Below, piece by piece: positions 41,182-53,769 of a stretch of 64,000 bases of DNA. The stretch is from Paraescarpia echinospica (taxonomy: Eukaryota; Annelida; Polychaeta; Sabellida; Siboglinidae). Where the stretch lies: contig CM034532.1 of NCBI GenBank assembly GCA_020002185.1, forward strand, positions 28,010,644 to 28,074,643, given 5' to 3'. The position numbers and the translations under genes were made by a program. Every line of letters begins with the position of its first letter. The first letter of the stretch is position 1. The notes below the pieces were generated by a model. It had not been told where the DNA came from, made no database searches, and saw only the letters and a list, made by a program, of their open reading frames with translations.

Positions 41182-41574
41182 CTATACGACAACAGAAAGA
41201 ACATACGACTTAAATTATACATTCGGACACCATAAGGGTTCTGTACGTTCTTCTTCAAGTAGCTAATGTACCCGGCGTTACTGGAAAAAAGGCAGTCGAT
41301 GTATATGACCCCTCCAGATCCGCACCGCCCCGGACGAATTAAAAAATAAATCTAAATCTACGAACCACCCCAATTGGCCAGGTAAATCACGCACAAAATG
41401 TCAGCCCCTTACACGCAAGACTGGCGTAGATAAGTGCTATTTTAAAATCGTGACCCCCAGAGATGAATTTTGAAAAAATCAAAATCCACGAACCACCCCA
41501 ATGGGCCAGGTAGGTCACATTCACAATTTCAGCCCCGTGAATGCAAAACTAGAGGAGACATGGGTTCATAGACC

Positions 41575-41655
41575 AACCGACAGACAGACAGACAGACAGA
41601 CAGACAGGCAGAAAGACAGACATACAGGCAGACAGACAGACAGACACACATACAT

Positions 41656-41692
<37 letters not shown>

Positions 41693-41695
41693 GAA
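41575..41695 (+). repeat. (ACAG)n microsatellite
   Basis: About 120 bases of CAGA/CAGG tetranucleotides with minor interruptions. Antisense Cys-Leu-Ser-Val ORFs are artefacts of it. Confidence 0.95.
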
Positions 41696-41749
41696 CCGTA
41701 ATGTTTCGTAACATCCATTCGTATTAGAATATGTTCTACAGTAGTCAAG

Positions 41750-42668
41750 CGAACTGATGAATTACACTAACATATTAATTCGCCTATTTCACCCCAGTGG
41801 GAATGCCGAAGCAAATTGGCATTACTTCAAAAAACGTTTTACCCGGCTATAAATCATTTAAGCATGCACTTTAAACGCGGAGCAGCCACACCGTCGAAAC
41901 ACGTAGACAGTCTGCGGTTTGTTGGAGCAATACTGCGGTCTCTCTCCACCGATTCTTTGTGTACGAACTAAACATTTTGTGTTCAATGACGGGGACACAA
42001 GTAATGTCTTGGTCATGGGACACACTGTATCTCAGGACAAAGGGACAAAGAGTGTGAAGAACAACCCAGACCGCGGCCGGGGGACACACAAGTGATACTA
42101 TCACACAGAATAACCACCACGTCGCGATAGATGTGGCATCAGTAAGATTAACGAGGACAGTAAATGTTGAAAGCGACCGAAACATAATGTGCGCTAACAG
42201 ATCCATTCGACTGTGAAATTCCTAAAAAATAAATTACACGAAACTTATTATAAGAAAGTATCGAGAGAAATCGTCGTCGTTGTGAATGAGAAGTATTTAC
42301 TCGTGAACCAACCTAAGGTGACCGATATTTCACGACATGGTTAATGAACCCGGTGACTAGAGGACAAAGAACTAAACAAAGAACTGGCATCGACGTTATT
42401 TGTCAACATTCGAACGACTGTGCGACTGACAAATGCATACTACGGCACGTCACTGCTTTTGATTTGCAGGCTGCGGCGTATATTGCAAATACATTAATTA
42501 TTTTATAAGGGCTCATGCGGCGACGCTTGATTCTGATGTAGGTTTGTGAGTCATCTCGCGAAAGCTGAAAGTGTTCAATCCAAGCTAATTCGTTCAGGCT
42601 CCCAGACAAGTACATCACAACCATGTGACTGACTTCGAAGGGTAAAATGGCCTGAACAGCCTGCCGCT

Positions 42669-42709
<41 letters not shown>

Positions 42710-43420
42710 AGAAAACACACAGCATCGTTACATAAACACCATAACGCGCTCGGAGATTGTTCAAATTGACACGAAAGTCGGAGAGAATGTCAATTGTCTA
42801 ATAATAGTCACATTAATATGCTATTGACGTGAGGGTAGGATATTGTGTCAGCGTCTACCTCACGTTGCCAAGTACTTGACACAGGGGCTGTTTTCACGAA
42901 GTTTCTGCCACGCGGGCGTGGTTCCTGCGATTGTTAAGTTACGTTATACGCGCGTATTGCGTTTTACGTTCGAACAACTGATTTACCCAATAAAACGTGA
43001 TACTATTGACATATATGGGGTATCTTGAATATATAGGTCTTACGTGCAACCCCTGTGATCGCAGATTAACCATTGAAGGTTTGGAGCTCGGGGTTCAAGC
43101 CGTCTAAGAGGAAAGCGTTAACATTCCAGCATCCATGCACATATACATACATAAGCTCGATTATAGTAAGATATGATTATTATTCAGATCAATAGCTTCG
43201 AACAGATCTGTGACAACGGTAAACGATAGTTTGTTTAAATTTAACTTCAAATCAGAACAATTAGTTATTGTTCTAGTTCTGGTTGTTTCAAGCGCTCGGC
43301 AACCTTCTATTAACCGACTAGTTGGTATTATTGTAGTTACAATGTAATGGTCTTAAGACGTCTCATTCAACCAGTCAGCCTTTTTCAGAACATTATCGCC
43401 AAACCGACCTTAAGGCTTTA
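41750..43420. other. Gene-poor stretch upstream of the secreted gene
   Basis: Contains a (TA)n tract at 42669-42706. The minus-strand ORF at 41871-42206 (111 codons) has a hydrophobic, cysteine-bearing centre but no recognised domain, and I could not link it to the downstream gene. The promoter and any non-coding first exon of the secreted gene should lie here or just above, but no clear core promoter was seen. Confidence 0.4.
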
Positions 43421-43424
43421 TATG

Positions 43425-43657
43425 CTGGCACTGAGGGTGGTCATTGCCAAGGTGCTTGCGTCCTCAGTGGTTCGTTTACGTCCCAAATCGAGACGGGACC
43501 GACATTAACATGATCTCCGAGTCACGAGGGATACACAGTCCCCAATGTTGAGAGCCAGGTTTTTACACCGAATATACATGCCTGCCTGGTCAGGGTTTCG
43601 AACTCAGAGCGCTGGCATGCCAGGCGGATGTGCTAACCACTACACTAGCCGCGCTAC
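43425..43657 (-). mobile_element. tRNA-derived SINE (family S2)
   Basis: The minus strand starts GCGCGGCTAGTGTAGTGGTT and AGCACATCCGCC (A-box-like), then GAGTTCGAAACCCTG (B box). The roughly 150-bp unrelated body runs down to about 43425. Different head and body from family S1. A 14-base C run lies just outside the head. Confidence 0.75.
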
Positions 43658-43661
43658 CCCC

Positions 43662-45120
43662 GCCCCCCCCCCCCACCCGTAGCCTCATCATCATCATCAT
43701 CTTTTTACCTATTTTTTTCGACGCTGCCGTATTCTTTTCACCATTCCCCATAATCGTAGACACAAAACCGAATGTATTTGTTAAATTTATTGTCTCTGGG
43801 GAACTTTTATGCAACAAAACACCACTGTTTGACAGGTGCGTGTTTTGTTAATATGGCGATCGTCCACTAACGCATATCTAGTTTTGCTTTACACACGTAT
43901 TCTGAAATATCATTGAAATGTTGAATTTATAGATACAAAATATACAAATCGGTATTTTAATGTTAAAAAACGCGAAAAATTGGCAGCTAAAAGACCATTT
44001 CACTGACAATTATTACAATTATTACCCAATATCGACCACGATTGTACGATGTGAACTGAACGTCATGCTTCAGTGCATTTACAAACCCATTGCTGTTAAA
44101 AATCCACACGTATGATATACGTAAATGTACATATTCTAAAATCTGGACAAGGTGATATATCTTGTATGCAAATGCGTGGATGTTGTGAGTTTTATTTGTT
44201 ATCCCATAACATGTTGTCCCGCAAGCTCTACACTGAATGTTTTCTTGATCTACAATGCCGCCTACGTCTAGATGTCGCGAGCATTTAAGGGTAATTGATG
44301 TAGCACCAATCCGCATAAATCGGTAGGCACATGGCGATGACGTACGTCCTTTCATGGGGACAACACCGGCGACGTCTCCCCAGGCGGATTGGGTAATTAA
44401 TGGCGCCCAAATAACATAAATTGTCGAGCATTCTTGGAGTCGGGTCGAATACATCAAACACTTGACGCCGTACGTGCGCGACACCCAAACTTCCGTTCAC
44501 TTACAAATCAATATCGGCCATTACTGTTCCAATTACTCGGGTGCAAGTAGTTTACAAGTCAATATGTCGGTTTCAGATAGCGTTGTTGTCAGCAATGCAT
44601 CAATATCGTCAATGGCGACCAAGTGCGGCACACGCGGGTTGGTTTATCGCGACGTTGAACTCGTTTGACTGTCAGACCATCCGTTCACACGGTGACTTAG
44701 TTAGCAGACTTAGTTAGCAGACGGGCTTTGCCGCGATACCACGTACAATGCCATTTGCAAACACTGGCTGCCGCGTCTAACTATGTGTTATTGTATTGTC
44801 TTTTAATTTCATTGGTCGAAACTGCATTTTAACACTGTAAATGTATTATATTTTAGCTTAATTTATTTGATATTTGAGCAATTAGACTACATGTTATTTT
44901 TAATATATGAAGCGTTTTGATTGGTAATAATTTACATTTAAAACACTATATTAAGAAACAAAATGGTTATTATTATTATTTTATTTATGTGGTTAATATA
45001 CATCACGACACACAATTTTTAACTGAAGTGTACACCACACATTGCATTCATAGTTTGTACAACTCTTGACCGTTAGCTTGGACTACAGCACCGTCAGGTG
45101 TTATTTACTTGCGGAAAATG
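43662..45120. other. Unassigned AT-rich stretch with one long minus-strand ORF
   Basis: The minus strand at 43987-44484 is open for 165 codons from a Met (start MSRTYGVKCLMYSTRLQEC). No domain, signal peptide or splice context was recognised, and the C-terminal half is AT-rich and of chance-like composition. A short imperfect direct repeat (GACTTAGTTAGCA) lies at 44693-44719. No other feature seen. Confidence 0.35.
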
Positions 45121-45129
45121 TAATTGCTC

Positions 45130-45645
45130 AAACTCAAGAGAAGGGAGTATGGATGTAAACTATATAATGGGCTATGCTGTTCTAAGTAATACCACAAGAG
45201 AAAGAAAATGACTTAGGAGTAACGTTTACTGCTGACAAGAACGTTACGTTAGAATGAATGCAGAGGAACGCAACTAAGTAATTCAATAAGTGATATACCA
45301 ACATAGTTATGAGACGCACAAATGACAACCACAAAGACCCGGAATTTAAGAGGAGACCAACTATACGCGGGTTTCTAAAACAGTGAATAGTTATGTAAAT
45401 GTTGTTAGAAATATTTCGTTCTGCCTTAGAAAGCTGACAGACACAAGGTAACGTCAACGAAAGAACAGTGTATATTAGATATCAGAAAGTAATATTTTTA
45501 CCAGACTATAAATGAAAGGAACAAATAATCTGCTGATTGTTAAATGCTAGCAGTGTTTAAAAACGAAATTGACAAAATTTCTCAGAATGGCAAGTTACTC
45601 ATAGATAGACATCATTTATGGCTCATGGTAGGTCAAATATTTCCT
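45130..45645 (+). mobile_element. CR1-like LINE family A, C-terminal remnant
   Basis: Colinear with 56280-56890. It contains the equivalent of KxxDLGVTxxAD (GACTTAGGAGTAACGTTTAC), a degraded middle, and an ATCTGCTGATTGTTAAATGC end equivalent to the SADCV motif. Frames are broken. Confidence 0.65.
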
Positions 45646-46780
45646 TGTTCAATTGGCATTTGGGTTTTTTGCTCTGGATACTGTTCAATCTGCTTTTGTT
45701 AACCGATTTATTGATTTTCGTGCGGTGTTCTGTTCATCTGGCGAGGTGATGTTCGTCGTTCGGAGCATGAGAGGCAATGGCCGACGTTATGAGGGCAGAA
45801 TTTTCGTGTGGGTTAATGGCATTTAGTATATATATGCTAATTTACCGATGACACAAATGGAGAATGTCATGCACTATACGCGCCCTTTCATCCTGAAAAT
45901 TAAAAGATCTTATAAATTACGACGTGCGATTTTGCCCGTTTATCAACGGTTGTATTCACGATCAGACAACCCCAGCTAGGCGAGTTCCAGGGTCATCCGT
46001 CTAATCATTCATACGGCGATTTTCTTTGAAACCAGCGTACGCTCTGATGAGAGAATCTCACTGATTTCTCTCTCGTCGTATTTCAAGGGATAAGCGAATA
46101 AATCAATTCAAGGAATAAGCGAATAAATCAATGATTTAATGCATGTTTAATGATCCATCTATTACTCAAGTCGCTATATATCATCGAAAATCGAAAGGCT
46201 TACAATGAGCTTCAGTGAACCCCAGAGCGATGTAGTCCGAGTTCATTTAATCGTGACAGGGTCATCCATTTCGCACATGTCTGAGGTGAGGAGCCCGACT
46301 AACAGCGATCCAGCCACAACGGCGGAACAGGTGGAAGAGGACATTATTATGTCCCAACGGCCGCGAAGACGGACGATGGTTGCAGCAGGAGGATAGCCCC
46401 CCGGTCGTCGGGGCTGTTCGTGAGACACTTGTCCCATTCGGAAAAGCCAGAATTACAACATTGTACCAAGTTTAGATAAAATTGCACTGTAAAAGTTAAA
46501 ACAATCTTAAAGTAAGGAGAATGTTAACAAAACATATCCCAGACAAGGCTAGTATAGACCTATTGAATAAAGGTCATTTGTATATATCCACCTACGTATT
46601 ACTACATGGTCTTACAGTAAATGTTTAAGAATCTGCTCAGAATTTAACATACAGTGTACTAGTATCTTATATATATTTTTAACAAATCCAAATATACAAT
46701 GCTAATACCACATGACGGGACGGATGCAGATATAACGATCTACAAAACGTCAATGGAACAACTACATCAATTTCACGTCA
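45646..46780. other. Unassigned stretch
   Basis: A direct repeat (GGAATAAGCGAATAAATCAA) occurs near 46090-46130. A 63-codon plus-strand ORF at 46205-46396, with an acidic centre and an RPRRR segment, has no recognised domain or splice context. Confidence 0.35.
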
Positions 46781-46789
46781 GTGTCATTC

Positions 46790-47500
46790 ACCAGCCAAAC
46801 TATAAGACTATTAAAACAAAAATACAATGCCGCTTACGTAGACTGTATGGATTTGCTTGTCCATTTCTAGACGTTGCAGCCTTGATAGATTGTCTATAGA
46901 TAGCACGTTCGTTTGCCAACCCTCCCACTCGCCAGACGTCTGCTCCCATCCAAACTTCCACGTCCTTCTCCCTTTGTCTCCTAGGTCTTCCTCTGCTTCG
47001 GTTGCCTCCAACCTCTCCTTCCGTTATTACCCTCTCTAGAGATTGATGCCGTTTCACATGTCCGAAATAATTTAATTTATGTTTCTTTACAAATTTCAAT
47101 AAAGTCCCAGCTATAACGCCAAGCTCATCTGCGATGGATTTGTTAGTTCTATATTCAGTCCACGAAACTCGTACCATTTTTCTGTAACACTTGTTTTAAA
47201 ATGCACTGATACGTTTAATAATGTTCTTATTAAGAGTCCATGTTCCGCATCCATACGTGGCAGTTGGAAACTTGCAGGTTTGGATAATTCACAGTTTCAT
47301 ATCTTTGTTCGTTGCCTTCCACAATTTCTTCGTCTCCGTCAACTTAGACGCTGACATTAAAGCAATACTATCAGTTGTGAATAACAAATAACATAGTTCT
47401 CGTATTCATGCATTATACAATCTGGGGGGCAATCTGGTAGTATTTCCTCCAAGGTACCGAGGTTCACAAGCCTCTTTCAACATCCGTTTGTTTCCTTTGA
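46790..47500 (-). mobile_element. Non-LTR retrotransposon C-terminal remnant (family C)
   Basis: The minus strand encodes RVSWTEYRTNKSIADELGV, KLNYFGHVKRHQSLER, then NRSRGRPRRQREKDVEVW and ERAIYRQSIKAATSRN, a well-known invertebrate LINE C-terminus. Upstream on the minus strand, a YGCxTW and LNKNI-like segment continues to about 47280. Truncated at both ends. Confidence 0.8.
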
Positions 47501-47711
47501 CCATTAGCTTCTGTTCTACAAATTGGCAATGCCTTAAAACACAAATATACTTGCTTGGGGTTATTAATTTACAAAATTACGTGTTCGCTTTTCTACCTGT
47601 CGGGGAAAGATGAAAACAATGAATTGCGTAGTGAACCACTCTTCAAAGGGCTTCACTGTAATCATACGCTCGTTTTTACGGGGAACGGAAATATCGATCA
47701 AACACAATTAA

Positions 47712-48036
47712 AGTAAAGATAAGTTGTTACATAACGCAGTATCAAGTCCTCAGGACTACCCAAAGCGCTTTACACTTTACTGCCTGGCAGACCTGTTCAA
47801 TCGAACACCATCTTGGCTTCTCTGTGAAGCATTCAGCCACACAATTAATGCGCGAAGATTATTCGCACACAAATATCCACAACTGTCTATAGCCAGGTAC
47901 TCATTCATACAGCTGAGTGAACTGCAGCGACGTAGAGTGAACTGCATCAACGTAGAGTGAACGAAGTTTCCCAATGTTTGACACGACAGCACAGGATTCG
48001 AAACCGGATTATCTCAATTGAGAGTTCGATGCTGAT
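47712..48036 (-). mobile_element. SINE family S1, copy 3
   Basis: Near full length, minus orientation: the tail (GTATCAAGTCCTCAGGACTA), body (CAATTAATGCGCGAAGATTA) and a decayed tRNA-like head all match. A short internal duplication (GTAGAGTGAAC) occurs at 47930-47962. Confidence 0.85.
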
Positions 48037-48039
48037 CTC

Positions 48040-49185
48040 TACTTCCTGAATCACAAAATGTTGAGTCCAAAAATGTGTGAAATTCCCAAGTTCACCAATA
48101 CATGAGAAGGTGCGAAGTTCGAAAAGAAAATGGAACAACGGAACATTTGGAAGAAAGAACAGAAGCTTGACTTGGACAAAAGGTCAGGTGTGTACTCTAC
48201 GGGATAACGAAGATACTGGTGACCTTGCTGGTACAGACATTAAGAGACACCAATGACAGTTTAATTGCTGATTGCGCCAGAGCCGCTGTTTTTGAGGGGA
48301 TATTGTTTAGCCGTGAAGATGGGCAGTGGTTACGCGCAGCGAGCGTTAAACGCATAACCCGCGTGTAACTAGGAAGTGACGTCACTGTCGCATGGCGCCA
48401 TTTCCACACTTTTCAACAGTGCAAAGGAAACCTTTTCTGGATTAACCCAGAATACGACTCCCTGTTCAACGCAGCAACGGAAAACATTCAAGGTACTTAG
48501 AACACGATGCTACTATCGACGTTATAAGTTGACACGTCATTCACGTTTTATTTACCACAGCATGATTCGGCGGGACCGAACCTCCTAGATAAGGCACGCG
48601 CAATCGTGCGTACGTGCATGCTGTTTGTGAATTCAATTGGTGTTATCACTCACGTGTGGCCAACTCCAACACATAGTAGGCACATTTGCGACAGACTAAA
48701 TAAAATTTTGACCAGGCGCGGACCGATTGAGCGCTCCATTTCCAGAATTTATTCGGAAATAATTTCCGGTTGTTCTTCCAATCTGACTGTCGACGTGTTT
48801 GTGGAACACATAAACCCGTCTTGTTACTCCTCGTCGTGACTAACGGCGACTCGGATGCTACCGTCCGTTCTTGGGTTCTCCATTTTTATCTGCAGGGTTC
48901 AACCTCGGCTTATGGCCAAGAAACGCCATCATCGCATTCCACTCGCCGGTGTGCTTGGCACTGGTTTCATCCTCGCACTCCACGCGCTTCTGTTTTCCTC
49001 CTTGGACGCTTCAGACGACGTTAGTATTCGAAGATGATACTAATGGCGAAAGAAATGAACGTGCTAGGAAACTGTACAGGGGTTATTGTAAACATAACTG
49101 GCAGAGCCGGGTTAACAATATGGGGACATGGGGCAAGTTTGTGAAGGATCCTTACCTAGTGGTACGTGTGGAACTCGTGGGGAGA
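48040..49185. other. Unassigned stretch, moderately GC-rich
   Basis: Short ORFs overlap in several frames near 48770-49190 (up to 107 codons) with no recognised domain. No repeat relation was detected. Confidence 0.35.
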
Positions 49186-49269
49186 TCAGTGTAGAACGTG
49201 TCGGATCGACGCCAGCGAATGTCGTATTAAGTGAACTGGAACACTCCTACTAGCGTGACGCAGGAAGCA

Positions 49270-50920
49270 GGAAGCAGGACGCAGGACGTAGAGACTAGAT
49301 TTAACAAGATTGCCGTCCAGAGCTATAAGCTCCAGACGGCATGCTGACAAGGAAGCCTTTGGCTTGTCGAGAGTCCAACAATTGTCCACCTACGTATAAC
49401 CCGCCCTCGCCAGATAGCTGTCAATTTTATTTTTGAATATCGATATCCTCATAACCATCCAATATCTTAAAAACTTCTCCTCTTAGTCTCCTAGAATCAA
49501 CTTAGTTGCTCTTCGTTGCACTCTTCCTGGCTTATCTATGTCCTTCTTACGATATGACCTCCATGCTTGTATACAATATTCTAAAAATGGCCTAACTATT
49601 GCTTTGTACAGTGGTACAATTAGCTGTTTCTCCTTATATGTGATATTTCTCCTAATTAGCCTTAGTATTTGGTTACCCTTTGAAGCAACAATTCCACATT
49701 GCTCCGAAACTTTTATGTCAGCATTAACTGTTACTCCTAAGTCCTTTTTCTTTTATAGTTTTACCTAATATAGTATCCACATTATGTATTTTTGTTCACA
49801 TTTCCATGTCCTATGTGGATGCATTTACACTTCCCAAAATTGAATAACATTTGCCATTTTTTAGACCATTTGACCAATTTGGGTAGATCATCCTGTAAAG
49901 TGTGTTTATCTGCATCTGTTTTAACTGTTTTGAAAAATGTTGTATCATCTGCGAATTTCAGTACTTTGCTTGATATATCATCATCCAAATCATTTACATA
50001 TATCAAGAATAATATACGTTCCAACACCGACCCCTGTGGCACTCCACTCAAAACTGGTTTCCAGTTTGAAATCTCCCCCTCTACTATTACTCTCTGTCTT
50101 CCGTCTGTGAACCATGTTTGTATCCAATTTATCACACCATCCCCTATACCATGGGCTTTTAGTTTAAGTAACAATCATTGATGTAGCACTTTATCAAATG
50201 CTTTCTGAAAATCTAAGTAGACAACATCCACTGGTGACCCATCATCTACCCACTTTGTAATTTCTTCTAAAAACATGAGAGATTTGTTAGACAAGACCTA
50301 GCTTTTAGGAACCCATGTTGAAATTCATTTATTAATTTGTGTTTTACAAGGAATTCCACCATGTGGTCTCTAATAAGCGTTTCTAATAATTTGCATGAAA
50401 CTGATGTTAAGCTCACTGGTCTGTAATTCTCTGTCTTGCTCCTAGATCCCTTTTAAATAATGGTGTAATATTTGCTTCTTTCCATTCTAGTGGAACGATT
50501 CCCTCTTTAAGTGACAAGTTAAAGAATATAGCAAGTGGTTTACTTATTTGGTCTACAGTTTCCTTAAGCAGTTTTGGTAGTATCCCGTTCACTCCAGGTG
50601 ATTTGTTTTCTTTCATCGTCTTAATTTTCTTTGATATCATTTCAGGAGTAACAAACAACTGCCCTAATTGATTTTATTCACCCCCTCAAATTTATTAACT
50701 GGTAATGGCAGTGAACGTATATCTTCTGTGGTAAACACTGAACTTAAATACTCATTCAGGGCCTCTGCCATTTTAAACACATCAGATACTACGTTTCCTG
50801 CACTGTTTTCTAGTGGTCACGAACCTTCTGTTTACTCATTACATAAGCGTAGAAACTCTTGCTATCATTTCATCACAACCAAGTGTACCGCAGTTATATA
50901 TTGTATGGATTTTTTTTAAA
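49270..50920 (-). pseudogene. CR1-like LINE family A: reverse transcriptase and C-terminus (broken)
   Basis: Reading the minus strand from 50920 downwards: KTMKENKSPGVNGILPKLLK (RT start) at 50600, a decayed stretch, then GVPQGSV near 50040 and KVLKFADDTTFF, with FADD as the catalytic motif, near 49955. The thumb follows, and a C-terminal block (IKVSEQCGIVASKGNQ, IRRNITYKEKQLIVPLYKAI) lies at 49540-49740. The 3' tail (GGACTCTCGACAAGCC in reverse) matches 56900-56990. Frameshifts and stops show it is dead, and the 5' end with the endonuclease is missing. Confidence 0.88.
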
Positions 50921-51389
50921 TTGGAATTTTTATTTAATCTTTAATGAGACACATGCATACATTTTTAAACAAATAGTCCACTAGATAAATTATAGGTAAA
51001 TACATATCTATCCTTATTCCGCGTCGCGTTTCCGCGGACAGAAATGATGATCACATGAAGGTATTCTCGGCGAGTCATGAGCGTCGAACTAGACAACCAA
51101 AATTCTACAAATTCAGCAAACATCAAGTTCCTGCCTATGTTGATAGAATAGCGTACCATGGTTTGGTTATTGTCGAAGCTATTCACTAGTAGAAACAGAA
51201 GATTATATTTCCTTCTTACACTGCCAGTTAACAACACTTCTAATAATTAATTAACTTCTCGATAAACTTGCTTACACAAATTCATGGTACTGTCGATCCA
51301 GTTAGTATATAATCCAATCACTCATATTTATAGTGTGCATACATTTGATAACTATCGCAACATATTTCGACTTTTGCAATTATCTCCTT

Positions 51390-51720
51390 CATTACATTGT
51401 TGGCAAGGAAATTACAAAACTTCAACGTGTCCAAAGTTGCTTGGCAAGGGTAGTTACACGATCGCCTCGTTTGTCTTGCTGAGGCTGAAAGTCAGTGCCA
51501 CTTCTAAAATCACTGCATTGGCTCCCTGTCCGATATCAAATTATTTTCAAGATCTGTACAATTACCTACCAAGCCCTTTCATCCAAACAACCCGCATAAC
51601 TACATTCAATGCTCACCCTAGTAAGAACACCCAGACAGCTTTCTCGGCGCTCCGCTTAGATCAGTATGAAACACAGTTTCATTTCTCCGTCATGTAAACA
51701 CCTATCTTTTTATTGTTGCC
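51390..51720 (+). mobile_element. L2-like LINE tail, copy 3
   Basis: The plus strand reads as a decayed version of the LHWLPVRF block: ATSKITALAPCPISNYFQDL followed by IQTTRITTFNAHPSKNT. Same family as 24331 and 26293. Confidence 0.6.
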
Positions 51721-51724
51721 TATC

Positions 51725-53055
51725 CTCCTTAGCCTCTTGTCATTTACATCCATCAGTTGATGACGTTTGTCTTGTACATGACAATGCGAATGCTTAATGG
51801 TTTGGTTTTGTTGCGCCACTAAGCTCGGATGTTCCGATGATATTGGCGTGAAAGAAGTAATTTTATTACTGCTGTTAATATTATTGTATTATAACTTTGG
51901 TGAACAATTTACTGATCAGTTATCAACGTCCCATATTTTCACTGCACTTCGTCTTTCCCATGCAGGTAACATTGATCACTCCCCTCGTTCTCATTTGGCT
52001 GAATTAGTAGCCTCGTAATTCGTACCTATAGTACCATTGTAACACTTACGTGGTTACATACATCTAATCCGACACCCAAGGTTACGCATTGTCTTCGATA
52101 AATAACACAATTCTATTTAATTATCCAAATGCTAGGTTTTTACAATTCCGAAATAACTAATTGACTGTGTGCAACATACATCACCGTGCCCGGTCAGTAG
52201 ACCGTGTTGTGACGTCAAAGTGGACCCCAATATGTTTAGAAATCTGATTTAATAGGCCCTCAATTGTTACTGTTTACAGCAACCATATTGATTGCAGGTT
52301 AGCAAACAGCAATTTACAATGATAGACCACGTCTATTCCTCAACGTTCCTCAAAAACCACCTGGTTGTCCCTTTGATCACATAGCAAATGTGTTTCATTT
52401 GTACGATCTTTCCTGCGTTATCGCCATGTGATGGAACTTACTGATGTCGTTGTCGTGTCTTGACGTTAGTTGTTCACTTCTTCCTTGCCGGCGTTGTCAA
52501 TGAGCCGATAGTCCGCGACACGCTGACAACTTGCGCCTTAAGGCAGCTACAGGAATATACACCACTCCGTCTAACTCCCGTAAGTTGTATCATGAATGTG
52601 GCCTTTAGCCAGAGGCACACCACTTTAGGAAGGGTGTAAATAACGTCGTAGAGTATGTTGCTGAGGCATAGCCCGCTCTCGCATTGTTACCACTCGAAAA
52701 CAGCCATGGCAACGACAGGTTTGGATAAGAATGTCATCTGTGTAATAAGGGACGGGGAACTTACAACAAAGACCACTTGTTGTGATGTATGGAACTGTAC
52801 AGAGAAGACAAGACTTAGATGGCAGCAAGCACCCTTAAACCATAACCAAACTAGACATGAAACGCCTTTGCTGGCGCCGGTCGGCAACGACCACCCCGAG
52901 TATACGGCATAAATTTCATTTTCTTCTCACGACTAATTCATCGCTGAGACCCGATAACGGGAGACGTAATCATCCACAGGTGTCTTTCGAACAAGGCTTC
53001 GTTTTGTGGCGCAATAATAAGAAAATGTATTGATAATTTTTCTCAACCCCCGTGT
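51725..53055. other. Unassigned stretch
   Basis: Only short, mutually overlapping ORFs. No recognisable domain, RNA or repeat, apart from AT-rich simple sequence. Confidence 0.4.
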
Positions 53056-53060
53056 ACTCT

Positions 53061-53243
53061 CGATTGGCCTTCTCATAAGTAAACAACATCAGTCTAACTA
53101 CTCATCCTTTTAGAAAATGTACTGTCGACAGGCCTTCTCATAAGTAAACAACATCAGTCTAACTACTCATCCTTTTAGAAAATGTACTGTCGATTGGCCT
53201 TTTCATAAGTAAACAACATCAGTCTAACTACTCATCCTTTTAG
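53061..53243 (+). repeat. 65-bp tandem repeat, 2.8 copies
   Basis: Units start at 53061, 53126 and 53191 with CGATTGGCCTTCTCATAAGT and differ by only a few bases. Confidence 0.95.
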
Positions 53244-53584
53244 CGGGAGGATAAGAGACGTGTAGATGCATTCGAGTTGTGAATGTGGTGCAGAAGGCTG
53301 CCGGATAAACCGAACGCGGAGAAAGACTAACATCTTGGTCTTAATACGGTCGTGTTAAAGAAGAAAGTTTGCAATGTTCCACCAAGACAAGTAAGCTGAC
53401 CAAGGCCGCTCATTGGAAGAGAAAACAAGAGTCTGGTACTTAGAAACATAGAAGGAGACCTACCGGGAAGAAAATGAAAATGTAGAAGAAAAATAGAATC
53501 GATCGACATCAATAATTAGACAGATGGTGGACTCGGATTGGCTAGAGAGTGATTTCAAGGAGACGTCGACAGCCTACAGCGCCA

Positions 53585-53652
53585 CGTCATCATCATCATG
53601 TTACTACTCTCATCATCATCATTATCATAATTATCGTCGTCGTCATCATCAT

Positions 53653-53697
<45 letters not shown>

Positions 53698-53765
53698 TCG
53701 TCGTCGTCGTCGCCACCGCGGCTGCCTCATTGTCATCGTCTCCATTATCACAATCATCATCACAC
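53585..53765 (+). repeat. Trinucleotide repeat cluster: (ATC)n, (CAG)14, (GTC)n
   Basis: CAT/ATC repeats are followed by 14 pure CAG units at 53654-53695 and then CGT repeats. Frames give poly-His, poly-Gln, poly-Ala and poly-Leu ORFs on both strands, with no flanking coding evidence. Confidence 0.93.
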
Positions 53766-53769
53766 AACT

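Noticed and set aside
41529..41748. Cys/Leu/Ser/Val repeat ORFs on the minus strand
   Set aside because: Translation of the (ACAG)n microsatellite.
41871..42206. 111-codon minus-strand ORF as the 5' end of the secreted gene
   Set aside because: No donor was found that joins it to the 41181 acceptor in a meaningful way, and the signal-peptide ATG at 41139 is sufficient.
49538..50181. Plus-strand ORFs at 49538-49768 and 49792-50181
   Set aside because: Antisense shadows of the LINE reverse transcriptase and C-terminus on the minus strand.
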